From: Oscillospiraceae bacterium | GTDB lineage: Bacteria; Bacillota; Clostridia; Christensenellales; Aristaeellaceae | Assembly: GCA_031270865.1 (NCBI GenBank) | Contig: JAISWI010000012.1 | Span: 1 to 50,388, forward strand | DNA length: 50,388 bases | Direction of reading: 5' to 3' | Shown here: positions 15,098 to 24,082 of the stretch, piece after piece | Layout: each line of letters begins with the position of its first letter | How positions within the stretch are numbered: position 1 is the first letter of the stretch | The notes under the pieces: generated by a model | The model's input: the letters and a program-made list of their open reading frames with translations, nothing else | Database searches by the model: none | Told to the model about the DNA's origin: nothing | Made by a program: the position numbers and the translations under genes

Positions 15098-15583
15098 TTA
15101 AGCCTGACTCGATGCCTCCAGAAAAGCACACCGGAAATCTCTTGCGTCTTTATTGAGACTAATTGATTTATCAAACCCGATTGTATTTGTGATTTTGGAA
15201 AGCATGTCTGATGTAAATTTGTTGTCTAACAAACCAAAAACTACGGAACTCTTAAAGAATCCTTCTATCCTAAGCTGCATAAGCAAATCATGTAATTAAG
15301 TGCTTGCGCTTTCCCGGAAATTGCTAATTATAGTGGTGTAACCAGCGATTACTTGCCCCGTATATTAACCCATAGATCCCGACTTATCTATCAGTACAAC
15401 CGTATAAGTCGGATCTGTAACAATGTCCGAAATGTTAACGTTATGTGTCTTTTTTATCGCAGAGATAGCTACTGAGACCCCTGATTTCTGGCTTTTCTCG
15501 CTACTAAAATTACTCGTATTAATCTTCAATACTTTATCGATTTGTGTACAAGTGTAGCTGTACGGTAGAATGATTCCTCCCAT
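15098..15583 (-). pseudogene. von Willebrand factor A (TerY-like) protein, two in-frame stops
   Basis: From ATG 15583 (after GGGAGG) about 60 residues lead to the MIDAS motif VVLIDKSGSMG, where a TAA (15365-15367) interrupts. The same frame continues for 22 codons to a second TAA (15296-15298), then on through DLLMQLRIEGFFKSSVVFGLLDN to 15098. The frame is unbroken apart from these two codons. The gene order VWA, kinase, PP2C on one strand with close spacing is that of the TerY-P-type triad described for Ter-linked stress systems. Activity is lost. About 20 codons of a preceding unknown frame (ending QQIGRL, stop near 15588) lie just upstream. Confidence 0.6.
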
Positions 15584-15652
15584 TTTTATAACCTCCCAAT
15601 TTGTTGCATAATATCTTCGCTCAGATACTTCTCAACCTGTTCTGCTAACTGC

Positions 15653-15958
15653 TTAGCAGTCTTCGTACACGGTTGTAGCCTTGCCACCCAAGCGCGTCCG
15701 AGCTTCAGGCAATCTCACTACTGCATCATGCCTTGGTGTCTGCCATTGCCAAGGGCGTGGTTGTCGGCGGCGTTCGCAAGCCTGAATACCACGTCGTATC
15801 AGTCCAGTATTCTCATGAAACAACCAACTATCAAGCAACTGATTGGAATACGTCAATACATACCCTGGCAATAATGGAACATACGTATTAACCAGCACAC
15901 CTTGTGTCCATTTCCGATGAAGTACAACTGGACTAATGGTAACACAATGCCCAAGCAA
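15653..15958 (-). pseudogene. NusG/LoaP-like antiterminator fragment
   Basis: The segment WTQGVLVNTYVPLLPGYVLTYSN followed by TGLIRR fits the NGN domain of the NusG family (PLLPGYVxx, TGxIR). Beyond that the frame is lost: a second frame reads VVFRLANAADNHALGNGRHQGMM, resembling the next NGN segment of LoaP-type proteins. No KOW domain is seen. LoaP-type antiterminators normally sit in front of polysaccharide or secondary-metabolite operons, and polysaccharide gene relics do lie next door but on the other strand. Confidence 0.45.
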
Positions 15959-16258
15959 TTTACTAGTTACATCAACCTTTTTAGTATCAAAACATCGTAC
16001 AATATATATCTAACATCATCCATACATAATATTGTTTCTGCAATTTTCACTGTCAAAATGTCCTTTATCACCTACTGGATTATAGGTATGCTTCACCATA
16101 CGCATCTTAGATGCGCCATTTAAGAAGATCCTATAATCCACAATCGCTCGCGCAGCACTCCGCCAACGCCAAGATTTCATGTTTCTTGTGGATCCGACTT
16201 GTTACAATAGCGCTATCTCCCCTTATCGGGGAATAAACGATACACAAAACAGGCTATC
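15959..16258. other. AT-rich intergenic stretch, no supported gene
   Basis: No gene can be supported. A 54-codon minus-strand frame at about 16019-16183 has no recognised homology and no good ribosome binding site. A short CCCC-TTAT-GGGG hairpin lies near 16227-16240. Confidence 0.4.
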
Positions 16259-16579
16259 ATGTCATTTTTTTACGAAACCAACACGCCATCACAGAACGGT
16301 CTACTAGTGAAAATAGTATACAATAGTGGAATAGTAGGTCTCGTCTTGTTTGTTATAATCGTTAAACATTTAAATAAAAGGATCTTTAACAACCCATCTT
16401 CAAATCGCAATTTTGGTAATCTCTTATCAGTTATTTTATCTTTCGAATATATCCATTTTATTCCCGAACGACCTTTACAAGGGTCGGGATCTGAATTCTT
16501 TATGTTTGCTTTAATTCTTGTTTGCTTCCAAACCAAGTTGTTCAAATCTAATATATTAAACGAACTTAAAGTAGTATAA
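16259..16579 (+). pseudogene. O-antigen polymerase (Wzy)-like membrane protein, C-terminal fragment
   Basis: The 106-residue fragment contains SQNGLLVKIVYNSGIVGLVLFVIIV, the short loop plus membrane helix typical near the C-terminus of Wzy/O-antigen ligase-like proteins. A second hydrophobic segment follows (FFMFALILVCF). The N-terminal nine or so membrane helices of such a protein are absent. The frame itself is intact, but it is far too short for the family. It precedes a glycosyltransferase and a UDP-sugar dehydrogenase relic, so it belonged to a surface polysaccharide cluster. Confidence 0.45.
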
Positions 16580-16760
16580 TATAGTTTGTATTAATGATTA
16601 TCAAATGAACCAGCCTATGTTAATAGAGCTATAGAGTCTTTAAAACTTGAACTACTCTACGAATATGTTGATTAGGGTTATTTATCACTTGTTTCCAGAT
16701 CTATATAGGTCAAATTTGAGATATAGCTATAACACTGTGATAAGGTAGGTGGCCTTCTGC
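16580..16760. other. Intergenic, AT-rich, no gene seen
   Basis: This short AT-rich gap lies between the polymerase fragment and the glycosyltransferase pseudogene. No promoter is convincing. Confidence 0.4.
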
Positions 16761-17627
16761 GTGAGTACAAACATTAACTTTTCAGTCGTTATATCTCATT
16801 ATAATAGTTTTGTTTTATTGAAAAAGCTTATTAATTCTATACCAGAGCGAGAAGACGTACAAATCATTCTAGTAGATGATAATTCAGAACAAGATATCGC
16901 ATAACTTAATCATTATGTTAAGGTAAATAGTAAAATTGAGTTCTTTATTAACGACAAAGGGTATAAAGGCGCAGGAGCGTGCAGAAATATAGGTCTCTCA
17001 TACGCGAGAGGAAAATAGTTAATATTTACTGATTCGGATGACTATTTTACCCATAATTTTAACAAACTACTAGATACTACTGTATCAGATTGCTACGATC
17101 TTATTTATTACTTGCCACTAAGCGAGTACTTGGATAGTCCACAAAAATGCCACAGAATGGATAATTATAGTTTACTTATTGAACGTTATTTGCACAATAA
17201 ATATAATAGCATAAACGAGCTTAGATATAATTTCTCCTCACCTTGTAGTAAGATCATAAAAAAAGATCTTGTAGATTCAAATGACATAAAATTTGATGAA
17301 GTACTGTACTCCAATGATGTTGTGTTTTCAACAAAAATTGGATATTTTGCAAAAAATATAAAGGCATATAGAGACTCACTGTATGTAGCTACACGATCTA
17401 GGAATAACTTAACCATGACGCTAACGGAGAATGCATTTGACATTAGATTGACTATAGTTTTAGAGAAATATAGTTATTTAAGAATAAAATTGCACAACGA
17501 CGACTTTATGAATTTAAATATTACATTTCTAGGTTATATTATAAAGAGCATCCATTTGTTTGGATATAAAAAGGCGTTCGCTACTATAAAAACAATACGA
17601 GCAGAAAAGCTAGCATTTTTAATCTAA
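16761..17627 (+). pseudogene. GT2-family glycosyltransferase with two nonsense codons
   Basis: From GTG 16761 the frame gives FSVVISHYNS, IILVDDNSEQD, GAGACRNIGLSYARGK and LIFTDSDDYF, the GT-A fold signature including the DSDD metal site (DxD type). TAA at 16902-16904 and TAG at 17016-17018 interrupt it. The TAG stands where the family has Trp (GKWLIFTDSDD). The frame then stays open to 17627 and covers a normal length of about 288 codons. It would have added a sugar to a surface polysaccharide repeat unit. Confidence 0.8.
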
Positions 17628-17735
17628 AAAAGTTTTTTCGCAAAACCTGTTGGGAAGAATCAGTAGATTTTTCTTCTACAGTAGAGACATGAAAAAATAT
17701 GTAAATATCAGCAAAAATTCGACGTGGAGGTAACT

Positions 17736-19058
17736 ATGTTACAACATGAAATGATTAGTCTCATTCGTCAGAAGTCTGCCGTCATTGGTGTAATTGGTCT
17801 AGGTTATGTCGGGCTACCTCTTTCCGTAGAAATCGCTAATTCTGGTTACCGTGTTATCGGTATAGACGTCCAGAAGCAAAAGGTTGACCACATAAATTCG
17901 GGACATAATTACATTAGCGATGTCAGTGATAAAGAACTTGAAAAGGTTGTCTCGGATGGGTATATGACAGCATCAAATGATTTTGCTGAAGTTGCAAAGT
18001 GTGATTGTATTTGTATATGTGTTCCGACTCCCCTTGACGCGCATCAACAACCTGATATTAGTTTTGTGGTTCAATCTACTGAGAATATTTCCACTTTTTT
18101 AAAAAGAAATACGTTAGTCATTTTGGAATCAACAATATACCCTGGCACAACAGAGGAACTAATAAAGCCAATTCTCGAAAAGTCAGGGCTTATATGTGGC
18201 GAAGACTTCTACTTGGCGTTTTCACCTGAGCGGGTTGATCCTGGCAATCCTATATACAGTACAAAAAACACACCTAAGGTAGTGGGAGGATGTACGCCAC
18301 AAGCAACTGAGGTGGCAGCGATATTTTATGAAATGGTATTGGACGCACCCATCTACCGTGTATCGTCATGTAGTGTTGCGGAAATGGAGAAAATTCTCGA
18401 AAACACCTGTCGTAATATAAATATAGGTTTGATTAATGAGATGACCATTTTGTGTAATCGCATGTCAATTAATATATGGGAAGTTATTGAAGCAGCAAAG
18501 ACAAAGCCTTATGGATTTCAAGCGTTTTATCCAGGCCCAGGACTATGAGGCCATTGTATACCACTGGATCCGTATTACCTATCGTGGAAGGCACGTGAAT
18601 TTGGTTTTCACACTTCAATGATAGAAGCATCAATGATGATTAATGATAGAATGCCTGAGTATTGTGTTGATCGAGTAATGAGGATGCTAAATGACCGAAA
18701 AAAGTCATTGAACGGCTCGAAAATATTTGCATTAGGTGTATCTTATAAACAGGATATTGATGATTGTCGTGAAATCCCAGCTATACGTGTAATCGAAGTT
18801 CTCATAAAATTTGGTGCAGAAGTTAAACATTACGATCCGTACGTATCAAGTTGTTTCATTTGTGACAAAGAACATAAAAGCGAACCATAATTAACTTCTA
18901 TGCTTATTAAATGCTCAGATTCAGCAATAATAACCACTGCGCATACAGATGTTAACTATATTCTTGTCCAGAAAAATGCTAAAATCATTTTCGATTGCAA
19001 AAACGCTATGAAAAATATGGAAAATACAGACAATATCGAAGTACGTTGGTCAAGGTGA
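17736..19058 (+). pseudogene. UDP-N-acetyl-hexosamine (UDP-ManNAc-type) 6-dehydrogenase, two nonsense codons
   Basis: ATG 17736 follows GTGGAGG. The N-terminal NAD site is VIGLGYVGLPLSVEIA, followed by ESTIYPGTTEE and FSPERVDPGN. At the active-site loop the usual GPGLGGHCIPIDPYY reads GPGL-TGA-GHCIPLDPYY (TGA 18546-18548, one change from GGA). The frame continues through GVSYKQDIDDCRE to TAA 18888-18890, then SDSAIITTAHTDV and NAKIIFDCKNAMKN, ending at TGA 19056-19058. It is therefore full length apart from two stops. It would have made a UDP-N-acetyl-hexuronate for capsule. The catalytic Cys (GHC) codon itself is intact. Confidence 0.88.
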
Positions 19059-20236
19059 TTGGTGTGGATGGGAGTATAACTGAAAATTTATACGACGATA
19101 CCGGACAAAGGATAGCTACGATCAGCGAATCGGTAACAAGCAAGTATGCTTATGACAAGCTTGGTCAGATATCCTCGTTCAACTGTACGGATGGATAAAC
19201 AGAGAAATATAGTTATGATGATGTTGACAACATGATAGCCAAGACTGTGAATGGGTTGAAAACGCGCATGTTGTATGGTAAAGCGAATGAGCTTGAGAAC
19301 ATGCGCACACCGAGCGGGAAACGGATTGATTACGAATACAATAGGAATGGTAAAATGGTCAGTAAAATATTAGGGAAGATGCTAGATACCTATAGTTATG
19401 ACGTGTTGAGGAACTTGACTGGATACCAAGGTTATGATGGATACAAGCAGTAATACCAATATAGCGCGTTGGGATTGCGTATCGGGAAAGTCAAATGGGG
19501 CAATCCGAATCGCCTGGCATTGGAAGAATTGTTGGAAGGAAAAACGCTACCGGACAACGAAAAAGTAAATGACGAGTCGGATTGGGCGAAGACCGGTTTA
19601 TTCCAGGACATAACGCTGGGTTACGGCGAGGTCATCCAAGAGGTTCGCGAGAGCGCGAATGGTACCGTGCGTACGGCGTACACGTACGGGCTGGCGCGGA
19701 TATCCGCGCTGGAGCTTGAAGATTGAATATTTATACGATGTTCGCGGAAGTATTATCCAGAAGGTGGTGGGTGATGCGGTCGAATCGTTGGCGTACGCGC
19801 CTTATGAGAGCAGCGTGGCGGCAAAACCAGTGGTTATGGTTACAACGGCGAGGATTATGATGCGGCGGTAGGGTCAATACACCTGCGGGTCAGGCAGTAT
19901 GAGTACGCAGTGAATCGGTTCGGGCAGAAGGATATCCTGCGTGGCGGCCTGTCTATGCCGAGGACGCAGAACCTTGATGCGTTTATGCTGAATGATCCTG
20001 TGACACTGGTTGATCCGAGCGGGTTGCATCCCAAAAACTTTACGGTTGCCCGGGAGGCTGCGGAGGATGGTTCGGGTTCGACAGTGAAAACTACTCCCAA
20101 ACCAACCGTGCAGGCTACGCCGAAACCTACTGCGGCGCCAACTCCTAAGGTTACGCTGAACCCTACCGTGGCTGTTTACGCCAAAATCTGTTGTGACAGC
20201 AAAGCCAGCGACGGTTGCTACCCTGAAGTCAGGTAG
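19059..20236 (+). pseudogene. RHS/YD-repeat protein, C-terminal part, multiply disrupted
   Basis: YD-type repeats are visible (ENLYDDTGQRIA, YAYDKLGQI, YSYDDVDNM, DYEYNRNGKMV). The frame is broken by TAA 19196-19198, TAA 19451-19453 and TGA 19724-19726. The RHS core continues in other frames: EYLYDVRGSII, then GYNGEDYDAAVGSIHLRVRQYE, then MLNDPVTLVDPSG. Past the DPSG boundary, where RHS toxins carry their variable tip, the sequence is Thr/Pro-rich (TPKPT repeats) with no recognised toxin. It abuts the dehydrogenase pseudogene directly, so a recombination junction lies near 19050. Confidence 0.8.
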
Positions 20237-21130
20237 TCCTGCGACAAACTCGTCGAGCGGTACGGCATCGCTGCTTAGTGAGATCAAGAATTTACTGTTG
20301 AACGGGACTGTCAGAGCAACAGTAAAAAACATAGCGGGCGGTGTCGTTGAAGCAATCAATAGGGTGAATACAACGCCGGGCACCGGGATTCTTGCAAGTG
20401 CGGCATTGTAAAACACGGCTTTTTCAGACAATAAGACTGCCGCTGACACAACACAGCAAACGCAGGTAAACAATAGACCCAGTTTGTCGAATACAGCCAA
20501 ATTGTAGCCGATAGTAAACGCTGGTAGTATAAGCATCAAGTCCACAGGTCAAGCAACTAGCATAATTTTGGCTAATGCTCGCTCTCGGATTTCCAAAAAC
20601 AGTTGCAAAGCGCCAGTTTGTCATCGAGTGAGCAGGCTGTACTGACGAACGCAGTTCAGAAAATGAAAGAACTTCAGAAGTCAAGGGCGGAGATCGATCA
20701 GATTGCTAGCTAATATAACACGGCGTGCAAACAACTGAATAGGGTTCGAGAACATATGGAAACTGAGATCGTGGAGATATATAAGCACGCTAGTGAACGT
20801 GATTGGTTGTTCTTAACTAGCGAGATACTACACGATATAACGGCTTATCAAAAGGTCAATATCTTAAACATATTAAAGAAAAATGGGGAATAATTTCATC
20901 TGATAAATTGGTAAAGGTCGAATTATATACGGAAGATGATTGGAATGAGGGGAGCATCTTTTGCCGAACTAGCTGTTGAGTATCAGAAACAGCGATCGGC
21001 AGAGCAGACAATGCTACTGAAGTCCATACCCGCCAGCGCGAGGAATCCGGAGCGTGGCTGTTCAGCTAACGTGGTTTCAGTGCTGGAAACATTCTGTATA
21101 ATCGCGGATACCATAATCATTATTTTCATG
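20237..21130 (+). other. Relic coding sequence downstream of the RHS gene
   Basis: No intact gene is seen. A plus-strand frame at 20576-20893 reads like a helical protein (QAVLTNAVQKMKELQKSRAE, then TACKQLNRVREHMETE and ITAYQKVNILNILKKNGE) with one internal TAA at 20711-20713. It may be the former RHS tip, an immunity protein or an unrelated relic. A short open stretch at 20193-20411 is also unassigned. Confidence 0.35.
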
Positions 21131-21553
21131 TTATTTATTCATTGCTTTATGCAGACTAATCGAGGTCATGTCATACACGCCGACCAAACCGGTCAGCCAG
21201 TCGGGGAGCGCGTCGTCGTTCTCGTCGATCTGTTCCTTCACGAACGACGAGAGCGAGTTTGTGTTCACGGTCTCGTAAACGAGGCTGGCGTAGCCGTTCG
21301 CCTTCAGTGCGGCGTACAGTTCATCTTTGAACCCGGTCACGGCGGAGACTCGGGTCTTGGTTTTAAGGCAGAGCATCGTCCCGGCGTGGGTGAAGTTCGG
21401 AGTCTCGGTCTCCGCCATCATATCGGATAGTTGCTTCTCGGTGTCGTCGATCTGTGTGTTGACATCTTTGAGCTGGTCTTTGAGTTTGTCCTTGACGTTG
21501 CGGAGTTCTTTCAACTGATCCACGAGCGTGAACAGTCCAGTTTCCGTTGTCAA
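21131..21553 (-). CDS. Phage-type small coiled-coil protein linked to a phage SNF2 helicase
   Basis: The 140-residue protein most likely starts at TTG 21553, eight nt after AAGGAG. An N-terminal coiled coil (LKELRNVKDKLKDQLKDV) is followed by a compact domain (ETPNFTHAGTMLCLKTKTRV, then YETVNTNSLSSFVKEQ). I remember this as an uncharacterised phage/prophage protein that commonly follows a SNF2-like helicase gene, which is also the case here. The frame is intact, but the helicase upstream is truncated, so it is probably no longer part of a working phage module. Confidence 0.5.
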   Translation of the reverse strand: MTTETGLFTLVDQLKELRNVKDKLKDQLKDVNTQIDDTEKQLSDMMAETETPNFTHAGTMLCLKTKTRVSAVTGFKDELYAALKANGYASLVYETVNTNSLSSFVKEQIDENDDALPDWLTGLVGVYDMTSISLHKAMNK

Positions 21554-21558
21554 CGGTC

Positions 21559-22026
21559 TCACTCCTTCCGGTTGTCGGATGATTGGAACGGGTTTTCGCC
21601 GTTCCGATAGTCGTCGATGAGTGTTCTGGCGAGGTCGGCTTTGCCGCGCAGAGCATCGATCACTTTCTCGTCCACAGTTCCGCGAGCGACGAGGTAGATA
21701 TACGCGCAGTTCTCCTTCTGCCCAACGGGATGGATTCGCGCCTTCGCCTGTTCGAAGTTACTCATCGAGTAGTTGAGGCTGTGGAAGACCATCGCGCTGG
21801 CGGTGGTCAGTGTTATTCCAAGACCCGCCGTCGCGATCTGGCCGACGAACACTATGCACGCGGGGTCGTTCTGGAACCGGGACACCTGGTTGGCCCGATC
21901 CTTGACGCTGCCGTCGATGACCGCATACCCGACGCGCTGTTCCTCCGGCCATCTTTGGATACTGCGTATCTCCGGGATGAACCGCGCGATGACTATACAC
22001 CAGAGTTCGGCGCACTGGATAACTTG
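21559..22026 (-). pseudogene. Phage SNF2-family helicase, C-terminal fragment
   Basis: The open frame runs from about 22026 and shows CIVIARFIPEIRSIQRW, GYAVIDGSVKDR, FQNDPACIVFVGQIATAGLGIT and ARIHPVGQ, which are helicase motifs IV to VI. Motif VI normally reads RIHRVGQ, so the arginine finger position is Pro here. Walker A and the N-terminal ATPase lobe are missing; sequence beyond 22026 belongs to a thiolase gene on the other strand. The fragment cannot be an active helicase. Confidence 0.7.
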
Positions 22027-22480
22027 TTACCTTAGCCTATATGGATCGCTATCCGTCGTTCCGCTACCGATGGAGAAGATAGCGCGTGAATGCCACCAGA
22101 GCGGGGTCAATCCGTCAATCATGGGTCCCAGGCCTGTTCCTGCGATCGGCCAGGCATTGGAACGGGCAAGCTTGACACTAACAGATATCGACGTAATTGA
22201 GTTGAACGAGGCTTTTGCCACGCAGTCAATCGGCGTTAAAAAACTGTTTGATTTGTATGGAATACAGCAGGATAATCTGTATAGGAAAACGAATATAAAC
22301 AGCGGAGCGATCGCGTTGGGACATCCGGTCGGGGCGTCATGGGTGAGAATTACGGTCACACTGGCGCATATACTGCGTAGATGTGGCAGCGGGACAGGCT
22401 TGGCGGCATTATGCGTCGGTGGCGGCATGGGTGTCGCGCTGGCGCTTAAGGCGATAGATAGCAAGGAGGGCACATCATGA
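22027..22480 (+). pseudogene. Acetyl-CoA acetyltransferase (thiolase) C-terminal fragment
   Basis: The visible part begins at about 22080 with NPSIMGPRPVPAIGQALE, followed by IELNEAFATQ, GAIALGHPVGAS and LCVGGGMG, the C-terminal half of a thiolase including the catalytic His and second Cys. The N-terminal half with the nucleophilic Cys is missing. The conserved INGGAIALGHP and HPVGASG carry G-to-S and G-to-W substitutions (NINSGAI, GASW). Its stop codon overlaps the ATG of the esterase gene (ATGA), whose ribosome binding site AAGGAGGG lies inside this fragment. Confidence 0.75.
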
Positions 22481-23970
22481 AAACGGGCATCTGGAAACTG
22501 CTTCCATTTTTGCTCACGCTGGTGCTGATCATGTCGGCGGCGGGTGGAGCGGCGGAATCACAAAGAGCGAACGCGGGTATGTCGTACAAACTCTACATGG
22601 AGTGCTTCGAGTGGGGACCATCCGTGACGCGCACAATACTCGACTTGGGCGATGAGGCGCGGTCGGAGGACGTATCCCCGGACCAATTCACGGTGAGCGT
22701 CTCGCTGCCCACGCCGATGGGCGAGCCGACGATGGTACAGCGGGAGATCACCGCCGCGTATATCTCCGATGAGGACGGGAACAAGCTTGATGGCGGCGTG
22801 TCGCGGTACGTCACGCTGGAATTCACATACGGCGCGGTAGATACAGGTTCGGGCGGCGGCGCGATCGCAGGCACGTCGAACCTTATATTCAGCCTCCAGA
22901 CGTTCCTGAACAATTGGGTCGAGGCGAACTACACTGTCGCGGTGAGCGGGTTGACCGTAGGCGACAGCGCCGAAGACATCACGATACCGCCGGAAGCGTA
23001 TGGCGGCAAATACTTCCCGCAGCTGTCCGACTGGAAGTGGGGCAGCCATACGGGCGGCGGCTATACGCTGGGATACGGCTCTTACGAGACTGCGGCGCTT
23101 AAGGACGACGGCCAGAAGAACGCGCTCATTATCTGGCTGCATGGCGCGGGCGAGGGCGGCACCGATCCCTTGATCGCGGTTGTCGGCAATGAAGTGGCTA
23201 AACTCGCCGACACCAATATTCAATCATACTTCGCGCGGAACGGACAGGCCGGAGCATACGTCCTCGTGCCGCAGTCCCCAACCGTATGGATGGATTCTGG
23301 CAGCGGCCAGCATGGCGGCGACCAGGATTCGATCTATACCGCCGCGCTCAAGGACACCATCGATGCCTACATTGAAGGAAACGGCGATATCGACCCGAAC
23401 CGTATAATCATCGGCGGCTGCTCCAACGGCGGCTACATGACGATGAACATGCTCATCTCGTACCCGGACTTCTTCGCGGCGGCATACCCGACGTGCGAGG
23501 CCTACATGGATTCCTTCCTGACCGACGACAAGCTCGCGGCAATTAAGGATACCCCGATCTGGTTCACCCAGAGCCGCGATGACACGACAGTGCTGCCGAT
23601 CCAGTTCGCGATACCGACATACATCCGCCTGCTGCAAGCCGGAGCGCGGAATGTACACCTCAGTTTCTTCGATGAGGTGCTGGGGACAGACGCGCAAGGC
23701 GTGCGGTATAATGGCCACTGGTCATGGGTTTATGTGGACAAAGACCAATCTGTGTACGACGTAGACAGCGAATGGGTTCTTGCGAACGCGGACGCGATCG
23801 CGTCCGAGATTCAACGGCTGATAGACAATCCCATTGACAATCCCTCTGGTTGGGGCGGGCCTGTTCCGGGACCAATCTCCGCCGAGGCGTTCCCAGCAAG
23901 CTCGGTTGAGGTGACGCTCGAGGGCAAACCGGTAACGCTGTGGGGATGGCTGGCTGAGATCACCAAGTAA
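22477..23970 (+). CDS. Secreted alpha/beta-hydrolase esterase (CE1/PHB-depolymerase-like)
   Basis: The 497-residue protein has a signal peptide (LLPFLLTLVLIMSAAGGAA, cleavage near 26), an N-terminal beta-rich domain (about 30-170, Ig-like) and an alpha/beta-hydrolase domain (about 175-470). The oxyanion/start strand is ALIIWLHGAGEGG, the nucleophile elbow is GGCSNGGYM (Ser), an acid is likely in WFTQSRDDT, and the His is in GHWSWVYV. Secreted esterases of this type remove acyl or feruloyl groups from hemicellulose or split other esters. It is read toward the GH2 gene on the opposite strand and ends in a terminator. No own promoter is clear; the start overlaps the thiolase fragment. It fits the glycan-degrading locus. 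The exact ester is unknown. Confidence 0.8.
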   Translation: MKTGIWKLLPFLLTLVLIMSAAGGAAESQRANAGMSYKLYMECFEWGPSVTRTILDLGDEARSEDVSPDQFTVSVSLPTPMGEPTMVQREITAAYISDEDGNKLDGGVSRYVTLEFTYGAVDTGSGGGAIAGTSNLIFSLQTFLNNWVEANYTVAVSGLTVGDSAEDITIPPEAYGGKYFPQLSDWKWGSHTGGGYTLGYGSYETAALKDDGQKNALIIWLHGAGEGGTDPLIAVVGNEVAKLADTNIQSYFARNGQAGAYVLVPQSPTVWMDSGSGQHGGDQDSIYTAALKDTIDAYIEGNGDIDPNRIIIGGCSNGGYMTMNMLISYPDFFAAAYPTCEAYMDSFLTDDKLAAIKDTPIWFTQSRDDTTVLPIQFAIPTYIRLLQAGARNVHLSFFDEVLGTDAQGVRYNGHWSWVYVDKDQSVYDVDSEWVLANADAIASEIQRLIDNPIDNPSGWGGPVPGPISAEAFPASSVEVTLEGKPVTLWGWLAEITK

Positions 23971-23983
23971 AGGTTATAAGAAT

Positions 23984-24018
23984 GAACGCCTTCCGCTATA
24001 TGGGAGGCGTTCTCTTTT
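23984..24018 (+). terminator. Rho-independent terminator between convergent esterase and GH2 genes
   Basis: GAACGCCT (23984-23991) pairs with AGGCGTTC (24005-24012) around a 13-nt loop and is followed by TCTTTT. It lies 14 nt after the esterase stop. In the other direction the tail is a weak ATTCTT, so partial two-way use is possible. Confidence 0.8.
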
Positions 24019-24082
24019 GCTTGAAATTGCGTAAAGGGGAGCTTTGAAAAAGCGTTAAGAGAAGTGTACAACAAATCGAGCC

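Noticed and set aside
16019-16183. 54-codon minus-strand frame as a small gene
   Set aside because: It has no ribosome binding site, no recognised motif, and lies in AT-rich decayed DNA.
15098-18890. Stop-codon reassignment to explain interrupted frames
   Set aside because: All three stop codons interrupt frames in this section, while the neighbouring intact genes use TAA, TAG and TGA as normal terminators. Frameshifts are also present, so decay is the better explanation.
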